In this document: piece by piece, positions 26,586-36,173 of the stretch
Layout: each line of letters starts with the position of its first letter
How positions within the stretch are numbered: the first letter of the stretch is position 1
DNA from: Aliivibrio sp. EL58
Lineage (GTDB): Bacteria; Pseudomonadota; Gammaproteobacteria; Enterobacterales; Vibrionaceae
Reading direction: 5' to 3'
Assembly (NCBI RefSeq): GCF_900312675.1
Contig: NZ_OMPC01000009.1
Span: forward strand, 558,001 to 622,000
DNA: 64,000 nucleotides
Translations under genes and position numbers: made by a program
Notes under the pieces: model-generated
What the model was told of the DNA's origin: nothing
What the model saw: the letters and a program-made list of their open reading frames with translations, nothing else
Databases searched by the model: none

Positions 26586-27905
26586 TTAATTTCTACGTTC
26601 GTTAAATAAAGAATTATTACACTTATCAGAATCTAAATCATACGCTACTGCCTTAACCATTAATGATTCATTAAACTTAAATGGTTCTAATGAATTATTA
26701 AACTGAGAATGCTTCGGATAAATTAAATACAGCACTCCCTCGCCTTCTAAGTATCTATGACCATAAGCAAACATTTGATACATATCGGCTTGGCTTATTC
26801 CGTATTTATCTTTAGCAGTTCCTTGACTCTCGTATATCCGCTTCCATTTAGTATCAGCGACACAAACCACTTTATTGGTTTTCTTTTCACTAATGACAAG
26901 GTCTGGTTTTAGTTTAAACCAACCCTGCTCTTTCTCTGCATTAGCTGGAGTATGAGAAACTAAAGATTGACTGCTTGCTTGTGTTTTTAACTTCAAATGT
27001 AACGGCAGAGCTTTTTGTAGTTTTATCGCCACATATCGCTCAAACAGAGTTTCCATTGGAAATAAAAACGAAATACCTTTATGCGAACCAGACAAAGCAA
27101 TTGGAGATTGATAACTCAAAATTAACTCACACCATGGTTTCACACTACGATAGTGAACTAACGAGCGATCAACAGACCACTTTCTGAAATCTAAAGAATA
27201 ATTCGATGATAATGGGATCTCATCAAAAACAAATAGCAACTCTTTACCTAAACGATGATTCTCATTGCTCTTCGTCCATTTAAGCACTTGCTTCAATGCT
27301 GAATATATTAATCTATTTTCTGATCGGTCAGAGGAAAATTGGTCATAAGATACGTTAAACCGATTTTGGCACCCCGGACGCTCACGAAGCTGCTTTGATG
27401 TTTGAAGTTGCCCTTTCAAATACGGTGTTTTTGCTTCTACACGTTTATATTCACTACGAATACCGCGTTTAACAACATCAGCGACCTCTTTTAAAAAATA
27501 CCCTATCAGAACCTCAAACAATGGCTGCTTTACTGTTTTTAAAGAAGATTCCTCAAATTGCTGCATAGACAGTTTGTTTACCGTTGAAAGCATTTTTAAT
27601 AATATTTTCTTCGCAACCTCTGAATCATGTTGTTCTGATATCTTAGGTAGAATCTCAATACGAGTGCCACATGGCGTTTCTATCACTCCAACATAGTTAA
27701 CCACTTGAAGCGCTATCTCTTTACCGTATTTTTTGACTCTAACCAATTCAACAGATTTTTCATTAGCACTTTGTCCGTTCATTAATAACCATTCAAATGC
27801 TTTTTTCTTGATTGAATGGCAATCAATGTCAGATTTTTCGCCCCCATTGAGCAACAAACCAAACTCACGCACCTTAACAATAGGATTGCTCTTTGTGCTT
27901 ATCAT
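26586..27905 (-). CDS. mcrC: McrC nuclease subunit of McrBC type IV restriction system
   Basis: A 439-residue McrC protein, the endonuclease partner of McrB. The N-terminal part carries KEIALQVVNYVGVIETPCGTRIEILPKI-type McrC sequence (residues 62-89). The C-terminal PD-(D/E)xK site is visible as LKPDLVI, then VCVADTKWK about a dozen residues later. McrC is recruited by the McrB GTPase ring and cuts modified DNA. Its ATG overlaps the mcrB stop by 4 nt (ATGA), so translation is coupled. It is longer than E. coli McrC (about 348 residues), as in the larger McrC family. Confidence 0.9.
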   Translation of the reverse strand: MISTKSNPIVKVREFGLLLNGGEKSDIDCHSIKKKAFEWLLMNGQSANEKSVELVRVKKYGKEIALQVVNYVGVIETPCGTRIEILPKISEQHDSEVAKKILLKMLSTVNKLSMQQFEESSLKTVKQPLFEVLIGYFLKEVADVVKRGIRSEYKRVEAKTPYLKGQLQTSKQLRERPGCQNRFNVSYDQFSSDRSENRLIYSALKQVLKWTKSNENHRLGKELLFVFDEIPLSSNYSLDFRKWSVDRSLVHYRSVKPWCELILSYQSPIALSGSHKGISFLFPMETLFERYVAIKLQKALPLHLKLKTQASSQSLVSHTPANAEKEQGWFKLKPDLVISEKKTNKVVCVADTKWKRIYESQGTAKDKYGISQADMYQMFAYGHRYLEGEGVLYLIYPKHSQFNNSLEPFKFNESLMVKAVAYDLDSDKCNNSLFNERRN

Positions 27906-29908
27906 CGAGTATAAACACCGATATACGCTTGAGGGTTTTTAAATGCTTCCTGATTACGGCAATAAGGCTGTATTCCTTGCACTTCCCAATCATCACCCAT
28001 TAACTCAGCAATCTCACTATTACCAAATTGTTCAACAATAAAACGTAGATCATGATTATCTTTTAAATGATCACCAAGTACTTGCCCTACACGTTCCCAA
28101 TCTTCAAAGAAGTACTCTTCTAATAACGGTAAGATCTGTAACTCAAAGATCTCTGCTAATAATTGTAGACTTGGATTACCAAGTAACGGTAAAAAGAAAC
28201 TATGACCAATCGTATGCTCTCGGTCATACAATAATTCAATACGTTGATTCATGGTTTTAACAAGCTTAGCAACGTTAATACCTTCGATATCTGAAATTCC
28301 TTTAAGTAACTCGTAATTTGTCATCATTTCAACAAATTCAAAGCGACGACGAAGTGCGATATCAAGCTGCGCCAGTGATTTATCTGCGGTATTCATCGTA
28401 CCTATGATGTGCAAGTTTGATGGTACAGAAAACGTTTCTTTTGAATACGGTAATTTCACAGACAAAGATTCCGAGCCACCACTACGCTTACTTGGTTCAA
28501 TCAATGTAATTAACTCACCAAAGATATTAGAGATATTACCTCGGTTTATTTCATCGATAATGAGAACTCGCTTTTCATTGATATTAGTTAATAGTTTTTC
28601 ACTTACTGAATTACACATACTTTTAAAGATACCATCTTCAACATCATAGCTAATCTGCTTATCTTCTGTCGTTGATGCTTTAAGGCCTTCAACAAAATCT
28701 TCATAGCTGAAGCTTTGGTGGAAAGTCACAAATCCAATTCGATTATTATTCAAGAGTTCGTCAAAGCGAGCTTTTAGTTTTTCACGGTTATCTTTATTCT
28801 CAAGATAAAAATCAGGAGCTACAATCTGCAAGGCTTTATTGATTGTCGTGTATGTTTTACCTGTTCCCGGAGGACCGTAAAGGATTTGATTGAGAGGTGA
28901 GCATTTAATATTTTCTCTAACTTTAAATATTGGCTTAGTTTCATTTAGCGTTGATTTTTGATTGTTAGTATTTTCTATCTGAACTTCAGTACGCCCTCCA
29001 TTTTCCAAGTAATCAGCTAACTCCCAAAGTAATGTATTAAGCTCAACATCATCAATATTGAATAAAGAATTAAGAGCTTCTTTAAGTGCTATATTACTTT
29101 CTACCCAATTGTCATATTTCATTGTTATATCAAGATATGGTATTAATTCTTGGTATAGCTTCTTGAAATATTTACCTTCACTAACAATTGAAGTAAATCT
29201 ATGTGAGTCATTCATTGCAAAGATACGATTTATTGCTACATGTAACACTAAATTAAAGGTCGTATCATTTCTCCATAAATCTTTAATTTCTTTATGGGTA
29301 GTAGGCGTTGGGGACTCTATTATTTTCTCAACTATTTTACGTAACACTGATATATTTTCAATACACTGTTCTGGCTTAATTCTTTGAGGCGCTATACTCG
29401 ATATAGCATCTGCGTCAGACCATATTTTTATTACATTTTCGTCAGTAAGATTTACACGAGCTTCTTTAAACCATGCTACAAAATCCACATACTTCTTATA
29501 CCAGCTATTAGGATCCTTATTAACTTTAAATTGGTTAAGCATTTGAACTACAGGATGTTTATTTCTAGACTCATCCCAGAGTTGATTAAGATCTGCATAT
29601 GAAACAATCGCATCATGCGGTATATAAGATTTTCTTTTAGGCCATACATAACGAGGATACTGATGCTGAAGTAACAGCTCAGATACAAAACTATCTTTAT
29701 TGCGGCTTTCATTTATTTTAAATTGAATACTTCCATCATCATAAAGATTTATAACTTCCGCTTTAGCGACTATGCCTCGAGGCTTAATTACTTTAAAAAG
29801 AAAAAAGAGATCTCCAACTTTGGGAGAGCCTTCGACTATCTCATTATAAATAACATCCATTGAGTATTCTTCATTACCAATGCCATATACATAAACTTTA
29901 TCTATCAT
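27902..29908 (-). CDS. mcrB: McrB-type GTPase/AAA+ subunit of type IV restriction system
   Basis: About 668 residues from the ATG at 29908, which has an AGGTGA ribosome-binding site 8 nt away; a GTG four codons upstream is less likely. The N-terminal part (residues 1-90, GDLFFLFKVIKPRGIVAKAEV) looks like a PUA/EVE-type modified-base reader, to be confirmed. The AAA+ core has Walker A YGPPGTGKTYTT (about 349-360), Walker B VLIIDEINRG, and the McrB signature GTMNTADKSLAQLDIALRRRF. Bacterial McrBC cuts DNA carrying modified cytosines. Its start is 8 nt past the hsdM-hsdR scar, so mcrBC was once a downstream part of a larger restriction operon. Confidence 0.9.
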   Translation of the reverse strand: MIDKVYVYGIGNEEYSMDVIYNEIVEGSPKVGDLFFLFKVIKPRGIVAKAEVINLYDDGSIQFKINESRNKDSFVSELLLQHQYPRYVWPKRKSYIPHDAIVSYADLNQLWDESRNKHPVVQMLNQFKVNKDPNSWYKKYVDFVAWFKEARVNLTDENVIKIWSDADAISSIAPQRIKPEQCIENISVLRKIVEKIIESPTPTTHKEIKDLWRNDTTFNLVLHVAINRIFAMNDSHRFTSIVSEGKYFKKLYQELIPYLDITMKYDNWVESNIALKEALNSLFNIDDVELNTLLWELADYLENGGRTEVQIENTNNQKSTLNETKPIFKVRENIKCSPLNQILYGPPGTGKTYTTINKALQIVAPDFYLENKDNREKLKARFDELLNNNRIGFVTFHQSFSYEDFVEGLKASTTEDKQISYDVEDGIFKSMCNSVSEKLLTNINEKRVLIIDEINRGNISNIFGELITLIEPSKRSGGSESLSVKLPYSKETFSVPSNLHIIGTMNTADKSLAQLDIALRRRFEFVEMMTNYELLKGISDIEGINVAKLVKTMNQRIELLYDREHTIGHSFFLPLLGNPSLQLLAEIFELQILPLLEEYFFEDWERVGQVLGDHLKDNHDLRFIVEQFGNSEIAELMGDDWEVQGIQPYCRNQEAFKNPQAYIGVYTR

Positions 29909-29916
29909 CCCTGTAA

Positions 29917-30276
29917 TCACCTATTCTTCTTAAAATTCTCTGCCTGCTCTAACACGCCCATATTCACATCATCAAAGCTGACTGGCGGATAATCAAACTC
30001 ATGCAGCAATATGGTTAGCTCTACTTTTAGCGAAGCTTTAATATCGTCTTGTTGATAGAAGGCTTCCATTTCAACAAAGGCATCTTGTCCGTTATCAATA
30101 AATTGTTGACGACGTTTTTTAAATGTACCACTGACGAATATTAAGAAACAAAACTCAATACCACATGTTTGTATTCTGATGATTCAACGCTGCCACGCAG
30201 TTATCTCACAGAGTTTCTTAAAGCCTTTACTTAGTTTAGCTTTAGGCGCTTTTTTTTTTGCTGGAGCCTTAGCCAT
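29917..30276 (-). pseudogene. hsdM'-'hsdR fusion scar of a deleted type I restriction-modification system
   Basis: Reading leftwards from an ATG at 30276 gives an HsdM-like lysine-rich start (MAKAPAKKKAPKAK) and then a stop at 30186-30184. A shifted frame from 30200 gives LRGSVESSEYKHVVLS, the HsdM N-terminal signature. The first frame resumes near 30156 with FIDNGQDAFVEMEAFYQQD, also HsdM-like. After that the protein changes to an HsdR C-terminal end (HEFDYPP and LEQAENF before the TGA at 29919-29917). So the first third of the locus is a frameshifted hsdM start joined directly to the hsdR tail, and hsdS plus the rest is lost. HsdM/HsdR assignments rest on recalled family motifs. Confidence 0.8.
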
Positions 30277-30534
30277 AACGTTTACTTCTCATTTTGTTGT
30301 TTCTACCTTCAAAGTATACAAAACTTCATGCGGTTCATTGTACATTAAGTTAGGGAGAAATTATTGATATAGTGAGTTTTTTTGAAGGGTTAATTGTAAA
30401 AGTTGAGATGAAGACCATGCTAGAAGTAGCTTGGCTATGAGTTCTATTTAGCTTATTTCAATATGTGTCTTCCTTCTGCACATATTGTGCTACGTATATG
30501 TTGCCGCTATCTAGTAATCCTTATAAAAACAAAA
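30277..30534. other. Intergenic region upstream of the hsdM scar
   Basis: No gene seen. A GAGAAG ribosome-binding site precedes the scar ATG, and a leftward -10-like TATACT lies at 30313-30318, so a relic hsdM promoter could still drive mcrBC. A plus-strand frame at 30179-30367 is the reverse of the scar and not a gene. Confidence 0.5.
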
Positions 30535-30566
30535 AAACTCACGATAGAGGCTATCGTGAGTTTTAT
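30535..30566 (-). terminator. Terminator of gntP-eda
   Basis: A 13-bp stem (30535-30547 with 30551-30563) with a 3-nt loop and an A-run at the left that becomes T residues in the leftward transcript. Confidence 0.88.
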
Positions 30567-30581
30567 CTAACATTATTTTAT

Positions 30582-31190
30582 TTACAGTGCTTTAATCAAT
30601 TCAGCAATACTATCCCAATCGCCCTTATCCATTAAATCTGTCGGAACCATCCAAGTACCACCACAAGCAACAACCGATTTAATCGCTAAGTAATCATTTA
30701 CGTTACTTGGACTTACACCACCAGTTGGCATAAAGCTGACAGGATAAACCGCCGTCAATGCTTTTAACATTGAGATACCGCCAGATGGCTCAGCTGGGAA
30801 AAACTTGAGTGTTTTTAATCCCATTTCCATTGCTTGCTCTACTAAGCTTGGGTTATTCACTCCAGGAATAATTGGCATGTTACGTTGTTGACAGTATTTC
30901 ACTGTGGTTGGGTTAAACCCTGGGCTTACAACAAAATCTACACCAGCATCAATAGCTTGATCAACTTGTGCTGCTGTTAATACCGTACCTGCACCAATCA
31001 GCATATCTGGGTAAGCTTCACGCATTAAACGAATTGATTCAACAGCCGCTTCCGTTCTGAATGTTACCTCTGCGCAAGGAAGGCCATTTTCCATTAATAC
31101 TTTTGCTAATGGTAACGCCTGATCTGCACTGTTAATTGCAATTACAGGGACAATTTTTATTTCTTTTAATCGTTGTTCAATAGTTTTCAT
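30582..31190 (-). CDS. eda: KDPG aldolase (2-dehydro-3-deoxy-phosphogluconate aldolase)
   Basis: Eda splits 2-keto-3-deoxy-6-phosphogluconate to pyruvate and glyceraldehyde 3-phosphate, the last step of the Entner-Doudoroff pathway. The 202 residues form a TIM barrel. Key segments are the early EVTFRTEAA, GAGTVLTAAQ, the Schiff-base lysine in LKTLKFFPAE (about residue 133) and the MPTGGV phosphate-binding loop. It follows gntP by 9 nt in one operon and is divergent from gntK-edd, sharing the GntR operator. Confidence 0.95.
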   Translation of the reverse strand: MKTIEQRLKEIKIVPVIAINSADQALPLAKVLMENGLPCAEVTFRTEAAVESIRLMREAYPDMLIGAGTVLTAAQVDQAIDAGVDFVVSPGFNPTTVKYCQQRNMPIIPGVNNPSLVEQAMEMGLKTLKFFPAEPSGGISMLKALTAVYPVSFMPTGGVSPSNVNDYLAIKSVVACGGTWMVPTDLMDKGDWDSIAELIKAL

Positions 31191-31199
31191 TTTTTAACC

Positions 31200-32576
31200 T
31201 TATAAAATAACGCTTAGCGCAGCTACAATCACAAATGCGATTGTTCCTAATAATGTTTCCATTACTGTCCATGTTTTAAGTGTTGTTTTCTCATCCATAT
31301 CAAGTAAACGAGAAACCAACCAGAAGCCTGAATCGTTGAAGTGAGACAATACCGTTGCACCACCAGCAATTGCGATAACAATGAAGCATAAATCAAATTG
31401 ACTTAATCCCACTGTTTGAGCAACGATTGGGGCAATAAGTGCCGCCGTTGTAGTAAGTGCAACCGTTGCTGAACCTTGTGCAACACGTAGACAGGTAGAT
31501 ATTAAAAACGCAGCAACAATGATTGGCATTCCTGTGTCAGATAAAACACCTGCAAGCGCCTCACCAATACCACTTGCACGTAGGACCCCACCAAACATAC
31601 CACCAGCGCCCGTTACTAAGATAACAGCACAGATTGGAGCGAGAGAGTCACCACATAATTTTTCTAATTGCTTCATTCCGTAATCTTTAGCAAATACTGC
31701 TAAACAGGTAAGTAGAGTAATCAGAAGTGCTACTGGTGTCTTACCTAGCATACGTAAAAATTCAACAAGCGGAGTTTTGCCCTCAATAACACCTGCAACC
31801 GTTAATGTGTTTAACCCTGTATCCATAAAGATAAGAAAAACTGGCATTACAAGGATCGCAAGCACCGTACCGAACTTAGGTAATTTATCTTCATCGATAA
31901 TAGCATCAGTTCCAAATATCCCTTTTGACATTGGGATGTTGAATTTTTTACCTGCATACAAGCCAAATAAATACGCACCAAAGTACCATGTTGGAATAGC
32001 AACAAGAATACCTATCATCAGTAGTAAACCCAGATCAGCACCTAGTAACTCAGAGGCAGCAACAGGTCCTGGATGAGGAGGAACAAAGGCATGCATTACC
32101 GCAAATGCACCAGCAGAAGGTAAAGCATATTTTATTGGAGAATCATCAAAACGTTTTGCTACACTAAAAATGATTGGCATCATTACAATCAGGCCAGCAT
32201 CAAAGAATATTGGAAAGCCAAACAATAAAGAAGCAACACCTAATGCTAATGGGGCTTTATCTTCCCCAAAGCGATTGATTAATGTATCGGCGAGTACTTT
32301 TGCCCCACCCGTCACTTCTAATATCTTACCTATCATTGCCCCTAGACCAACAAGTAGAGCAACTGATGCAAGCGTTCCGCCAAAACCAGACATCATTGTA
32401 GGTACTACATTATCGACTGAAACACCTGCAGCTAAAGCCGTACCTAAACTCACTAATGTTAGTGCTGCAAAAGCGTGGATTCTTAACTTCATTATTAATA
32501 CTAACAAAGCAACAATTGAACATACCGCTATTGTTAATAAGTAAACCGGATCATTACTTTGACTAATTAATTCCAT
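31200..32576 (-). CDS. gntP: GntP-family gluconate permease
   Basis: About 458 residues from the ATG at 32576, which has an AGGTGA ribosome-binding site; a GTG three codons upstream overlaps that site. Fourteen or so hydrophobic segments fit GntP-type gluconate:H+ symporters. The stretch FGFPIFFDAGLIVMMPI and HAFVPPHPGPVAASELL are strong GntP signatures. It brings gluconate into the cell for GntK and is the first gene of the leftward operon with eda. Operator and promoter are in the 32577-32736 region. Confidence 0.93.
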   Translation of the reverse strand: MELISQSNDPVYLLTIAVCSIVALLVLIMKLRIHAFAALTLVSLGTALAAGVSVDNVVPTMMSGFGGTLASVALLVGLGAMIGKILEVTGGAKVLADTLINRFGEDKAPLALGVASLLFGFPIFFDAGLIVMMPIIFSVAKRFDDSPIKYALPSAGAFAVMHAFVPPHPGPVAASELLGADLGLLLMIGILVAIPTWYFGAYLFGLYAGKKFNIPMSKGIFGTDAIIDEDKLPKFGTVLAILVMPVFLIFMDTGLNTLTVAGVIEGKTPLVEFLRMLGKTPVALLITLLTCLAVFAKDYGMKQLEKLCGDSLAPICAVILVTGAGGMFGGVLRASGIGEALAGVLSDTGMPIIVAAFLISTCLRVAQGSATVALTTTAALIAPIVAQTVGLSQFDLCFIVIAIAGGATVLSHFNDSGFWLVSRLLDMDEKTTLKTWTVMETLLGTIAFVIVAALSVIL

Positions 32577-32633
32577 TTTATTCACCTAAATATTGTCTAT
32601 TTTATTGGTTGTTTTTAGTTTACAGCCCCAAAG

Positions 32634-32659
32634 GTTACGGGTAACATGTTACCCGTAAC
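32634..32659. promoter_or_regulatory. GntR operator, perfect 26-bp palindrome
   Basis: GTTACGGGTAACATG (32634-32648) meets its exact reverse complement; the centre is between CA and TG. It contains two overlapping GntR-type half-sites (TGTTACC / GGTAACA) and sits between the divergent gntP-eda and gntK-edd units, 58 and 78 bp from their start codons. Confidence 0.9.
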
Positions 32660-32736
32660 TTAAATAAGTTAAAGTCAAATTTGTCAGTATCTATCAAAAA
32701 TGAGAGCTCGCTCAAATTACTAAACAGGAGTCAGGT

Positions 32737-33273
32737 ATGAGTAGTAATAGCATTATCGTTATGGGTGTATGTGCTAGTGGTAAAACCACTATTGGCGAAA
32801 AGATAGCACAACGCCTTGGTGCAAAATTTATTGATGGGGATGATCTCCATCCTAAAGCCAACATTCTAAAAATGTCACGTGGTGAGCCACTTAATGACGA
32901 TGATCGTAAGCCTTGGCTAGAACGTATTCGCGATGCAGCATTCAGCTTAGAAAGTAAGAATGAGCAAGGTATTATTGTGTGCTCTGCATTAAAGAAAAGC
33001 TACCGCGATCAGATCCGTGATGGTAATAAAAATGTGACCTTTCTTTTTCTTGATGGCAGTTTTGATCTAATTATGAGTCGTATGGCTGCACGCAAAGGCC
33101 ACTTTATGAAATCAAACATGGTTGAGAGCCAATTCAATACATTAGAGCGCCCTGATAATGAAGACCAAGTCGCTGTTGTTGATATTGATACTGACATTGA
33201 TGACGTAGTTAGCAACTCTATCACTGCATTACATGCGCTAACGACACGCAACAACATAAAGGTAACCGTATGA
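32737..33273 (+). CDS. gntK: Gluconokinase
   Basis: GntK phosphorylates gluconate to 6-phosphogluconate with ATP. The 178-residue P-loop kinase starts IIVMGVCASGKTTIGEKIA (Walker A at residues 9-17), followed by DGDDLHPKANI and the VCSALKKSYRD segment typical of this family. It is the first gene of the rightward gnt operon and overlaps edd by 4 nt (ATGA), so the two are translationally coupled. Confidence 0.94.
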   Translation: MSSNSIIVMGVCASGKTTIGEKIAQRLGAKFIDGDDLHPKANILKMSRGEPLNDDDRKPWLERIRDAAFSLESKNEQGIIVCSALKKSYRDQIRDGNKNVTFLFLDGSFDLIMSRMAARKGHFMKSNMVESQFNTLERPDNEDQVAVVDIDTDIDDVVSNSITALHALTTRNNIKVTV

Positions 33274-35069
33274 TTAATAATACAATCCTATCCGTAACTC
33301 AACGAATTATAGAGCGAAGCAAGCCTCTTCGTTCTGCTTTTATGGCAAAGATAGAAGCACAAAAACTTAGTGGAAAAGGAAAAGCGTCACTTTCTTGCGG
33401 TAATTTGGCACACGCGGTAGCGGCTTCTTGCTCTACTGAAAAAGAAAATATTTTAAACTTAACTCGTGTAAATTTGGCTGTTATTACAGCTTACAATGAC
33501 ATGTTGAGTGCTCATCAGGTTTACAAGAACTACCCAGATAAAATTAAACAAGCTCTAGCAAATTACGGACATACTGCACAAATTGCAGGTGGTGTGCCCG
33601 CTATGTGTGATGGTGTCACACAAGGACAAGCAGGCATGGATATGTCTCTTTTCTCACGAGATTTAATTGCTCAAGCAACCGCCTTCTCACTTAGTCATAA
33701 TATGTTCGATGGTACTTTATTACTAGGTATCTGCGATAAAATTGCACCTGGACAACTTATGGGCGCCCTAACTTACGCACATCTACCTACCGCTTTCATT
33801 CCTGCAGGACCGATGTCTACGGGCGTGACTAACGATGAAAAAGTCGATATTCGTCAAAAGTACGCAGCAGGGAAAGTTGATCGCAATGCATTATTAGACA
33901 TGGAATGTGGCTCTTATCATTCTTCTGGAACTTGTACCTTTTATGGCACTGCCAATACGAACCAATTAGTATTTGAAGCAATGGGTTTAATGTTACCTGG
34001 CTCTGCTTTTGTTCCCCCTCATACCGAACTTCGTGATGCATTAACTGAGCATGCGACTATTCGAATCGCTTCTATGACGGCAGATTCATCAAATTACCGC
34101 CCTCTTTGTGACGTCGTAACCGAAAAAAGTGTCGTAAATGGCGTAGTGGCGTTACTTGCCTCTGGCGGTAGTACTAATCATACCCTTCACCTTGTCGCTA
34201 TGGCGCGAGCGGCTGGAATTCACCTTACATGGGAAGACTTCAGTGATTTATCTGATGTGGTTCCATTATTAGTCAATGTTTATCCTAACGGATCAGCTGA
34301 TATCAATGAATTTGAGCAAGCTGGTGGCGTTCCAATGCTAATGAAGCGCTTGAATGAACTTGGATTATTAAACACTGATGCCTTACCTGCTTTCGGGGAT
34401 TTTACTGATTGCATGAAACGCCCAATATTAGTAGATGACATACTTGAATGGCACGACTGTGGTGAAACTACCGACCCTGAAGTAATCGCCCCATCAGGCC
34501 ATATTTTTCAATCTTCTGGCGGCATTAAAGTATTATCAGGCAATCTTGGACAAGCGGTAATTAAAGTCTCAGCGGTTTCTGAGCTGCATAGAATTATCGA
34601 AGCTCCTGCTAAAATATTCCATTGCCAACATGACGTAGAAGCTGCCTATAAACGTGGTGAGTTAAATAAAGATTGCGTTGTTGTTGTTCGCTTCAATGGT
34701 CCTGCGGCTAACGGAATGCCAGAGCTTCATAAACTGATGCCTATTCTAGGAAACATCCAAAAATCAGGATACCAAGTTGCATTAGTTACTGATGGTCGTT
34801 TATCAGGTGCATCTGGTAAAATTCCAGCCGCAATCCATGTTTCACCTGAGGCTTTACGTGGTGGCGCTATTGGGTTAATTAAAGATGGTGACATTATTCG
34901 ACTAGATGCGACAACAGGTACAGTCGAGAACCTTTCAGATACAACACAAAGAAGTGCAGCAACACTAGATACTGAAAAGAGCCAACAAACATGGGGACGT
35001 GATATTTTTAAAGTATTTAGAGATAACGTCTCAAGTGCAGATCAAGGCGCATCATTCTTATATAATTGA
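33270..35069 (+). CDS. edd: 6-phosphogluconate dehydratase
   Basis: Edd converts 6-phosphogluconate to KDPG, the committing step of the Entner-Doudoroff route. The 599-residue protein belongs to the IlvD/Edd iron-sulfur dehydratases. Expected cluster cysteines are in GVPAMCDGVTQG, LLGICDKI and SSGTCTFYGTANTNQ. The C-terminal TDGRLSGASGKIPAAIHVSPEA segment is the family signature. It overlaps gntK and ends at a terminator next to the convergent gntR. Confidence 0.95.
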   Translation: MINNTILSVTQRIIERSKPLRSAFMAKIEAQKLSGKGKASLSCGNLAHAVAASCSTEKENILNLTRVNLAVITAYNDMLSAHQVYKNYPDKIKQALANYGHTAQIAGGVPAMCDGVTQGQAGMDMSLFSRDLIAQATAFSLSHNMFDGTLLLGICDKIAPGQLMGALTYAHLPTAFIPAGPMSTGVTNDEKVDIRQKYAAGKVDRNALLDMECGSYHSSGTCTFYGTANTNQLVFEAMGLMLPGSAFVPPHTELRDALTEHATIRIASMTADSSNYRPLCDVVTEKSVVNGVVALLASGGSTNHTLHLVAMARAAGIHLTWEDFSDLSDVVPLLVNVYPNGSADINEFEQAGGVPMLMKRLNELGLLNTDALPAFGDFTDCMKRPILVDDILEWHDCGETTDPEVIAPSGHIFQSSGGIKVLSGNLGQAVIKVSAVSELHRIIEAPAKIFHCQHDVEAAYKRGELNKDCVVVVRFNGPAANGMPELHKLMPILGNIQKSGYQVALVTDGRLSGASGKIPAAIHVSPEALRGGAIGLIKDGDIIRLDATTGTVENLSDTTQRSAATLDTEKSQQTWGRDIFKVFRDNVSSADQGASFLYN

Positions 35070-35105
35070 CTCTAAGTTAGAGCAATAACCTAAACTATGT
35101 AATAA

Positions 35106-35139
35106 GGGAAGTTATTTAATAATAACTCCCCTTTTGTTC
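35106..35139 (+). terminator. Terminator of gntK-edd
   Basis: A stem of 35106-35116 with 35121-35131 (one mismatch), then TTTTGTTCTTTTA. It sits between convergent edd and gntR. Confidence 0.75.
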
Positions 35140-35144
35140 TTTTA

Positions 35145-36158
35145 TTACAGACTCTCACCAAGTGTTAATGAGAACCCCATATCTACAAGACTATTTTTCT
35201 GCCTCTTTCCTGCTAATGCATCTAATAGTAATTCTGCACTTTTCTTTCCAATCTCAAAGCGTGGTGTATCAACACTGACCAACTTTGGTGAGATAGCTTG
35301 GCCTATATCTAAGGCGTTATAACCTACAATACTAATCTGATCAGGCACTGATATTCCTTTATTAGCGCACTCCATCATCGCTCCAATCGCAATATCATCA
35401 TTAGTACAGAAAATACCATCAAGCTCAGGATTTTGTTTAAGGCCATCCAGGAGTAACTCACCACCTAAGGTAAAACTTGAATGTTCGTCCGTCAAAACAT
35501 GCTGAGGGGTTAATCCTGCTTCTAGCATTGCTTTATCATACCCTTCCATTCGTAACTTAGTTCGAGTATCCAGTCGAGCGCCGAAATACATAATATGACG
35601 CTTTCCATTCGCTATCATTTTATTAATCACATGATAAGCGGCTTCCATATGATTTAGCCCTACAGCCATATCAATCGGTTGCTCTGGCAGCTCCATAGTT
35701 TCGACAACAGGTACCCCCGCAGATCTCAACATTTGGCGTGTTTTTTCAGTGTGCTTTGTTTCGGTAAGAATTAAGCCATCTACCTGATAAGAAAGTAAAA
35801 AAGCGATTTGCTCTTCTTCCTCTAATTCACTGTAATTACAATGTGCAATAAGTGTGTGGTAGCCACGCTGTTTTGTTACTTGTTCAATACCTTGAACTAA
35901 ATTGGCAAAAACTTGATTAGATAAAGATGGGAGAAGGATGCCAATTGCTTTACTGGAAGATTTAGATAACATTGCTGGCGCTCGATTTTGAATATAACCA
36001 AGCTCATTAATTATTTCGGATATTTTTTCACGAGTCTTTTCTGCAACCGAATTAGGATCACGGATAAATCTAGACACTGTCATTTTTGTTACACCAACGC
36101 GATCAGCAATATCTTGCAATGTCGGTCGTGTTTTTCGTTGTGTATGTAAACTGCTCAT
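35145..36158 (-). CDS. gntR: LacI-family gluconate repressor GntR
   Basis: About 337 residues from the ATG at 36158; the frame is open 10 codons further but GntR normally starts near MSSLHTQRKTRPTLQDIA. The HTH is TLQDIADRVGVTKMTVSRFI (about residues 13-32), followed by a sugar-binding-like core ending SIVGYNALDIGQAISPKLVSV. GntR represses gluconate uptake and Entner-Doudoroff genes until gluconate or 6-phosphogluconate binds. The perfect operator at 32634-32659 and a GntR-like box in its own promoter support this role. Confidence 0.92.
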   Translation of the reverse strand: MSSLHTQRKTRPTLQDIADRVGVTKMTVSRFIRDPNSVAEKTREKISEIINELGYIQNRAPAMLSKSSSKAIGILLPSLSNQVFANLVQGIEQVTKQRGYHTLIAHCNYSELEEEEQIAFLLSYQVDGLILTETKHTEKTRQMLRSAGVPVVETMELPEQPIDMAVGLNHMEAAYHVINKMIANGKRHIMYFGARLDTRTKLRMEGYDKAMLEAGLTPQHVLTDEHSSFTLGGELLLDGLKQNPELDGIFCTNDDIAIGAMMECANKGISVPDQISIVGYNALDIGQAISPKLVSVDTPRFEIGKKSAELLLDALAGKRQKNSLVDMGFSLTLGESL

Positions 36159-36173
36159 AAAAATCTCAATCAA

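Noticed and set aside
30179-30367. Plus-strand frame of 62 codons
   Set aside because: It is the reverse-strand reading of the hsdM scar and its promoter region.
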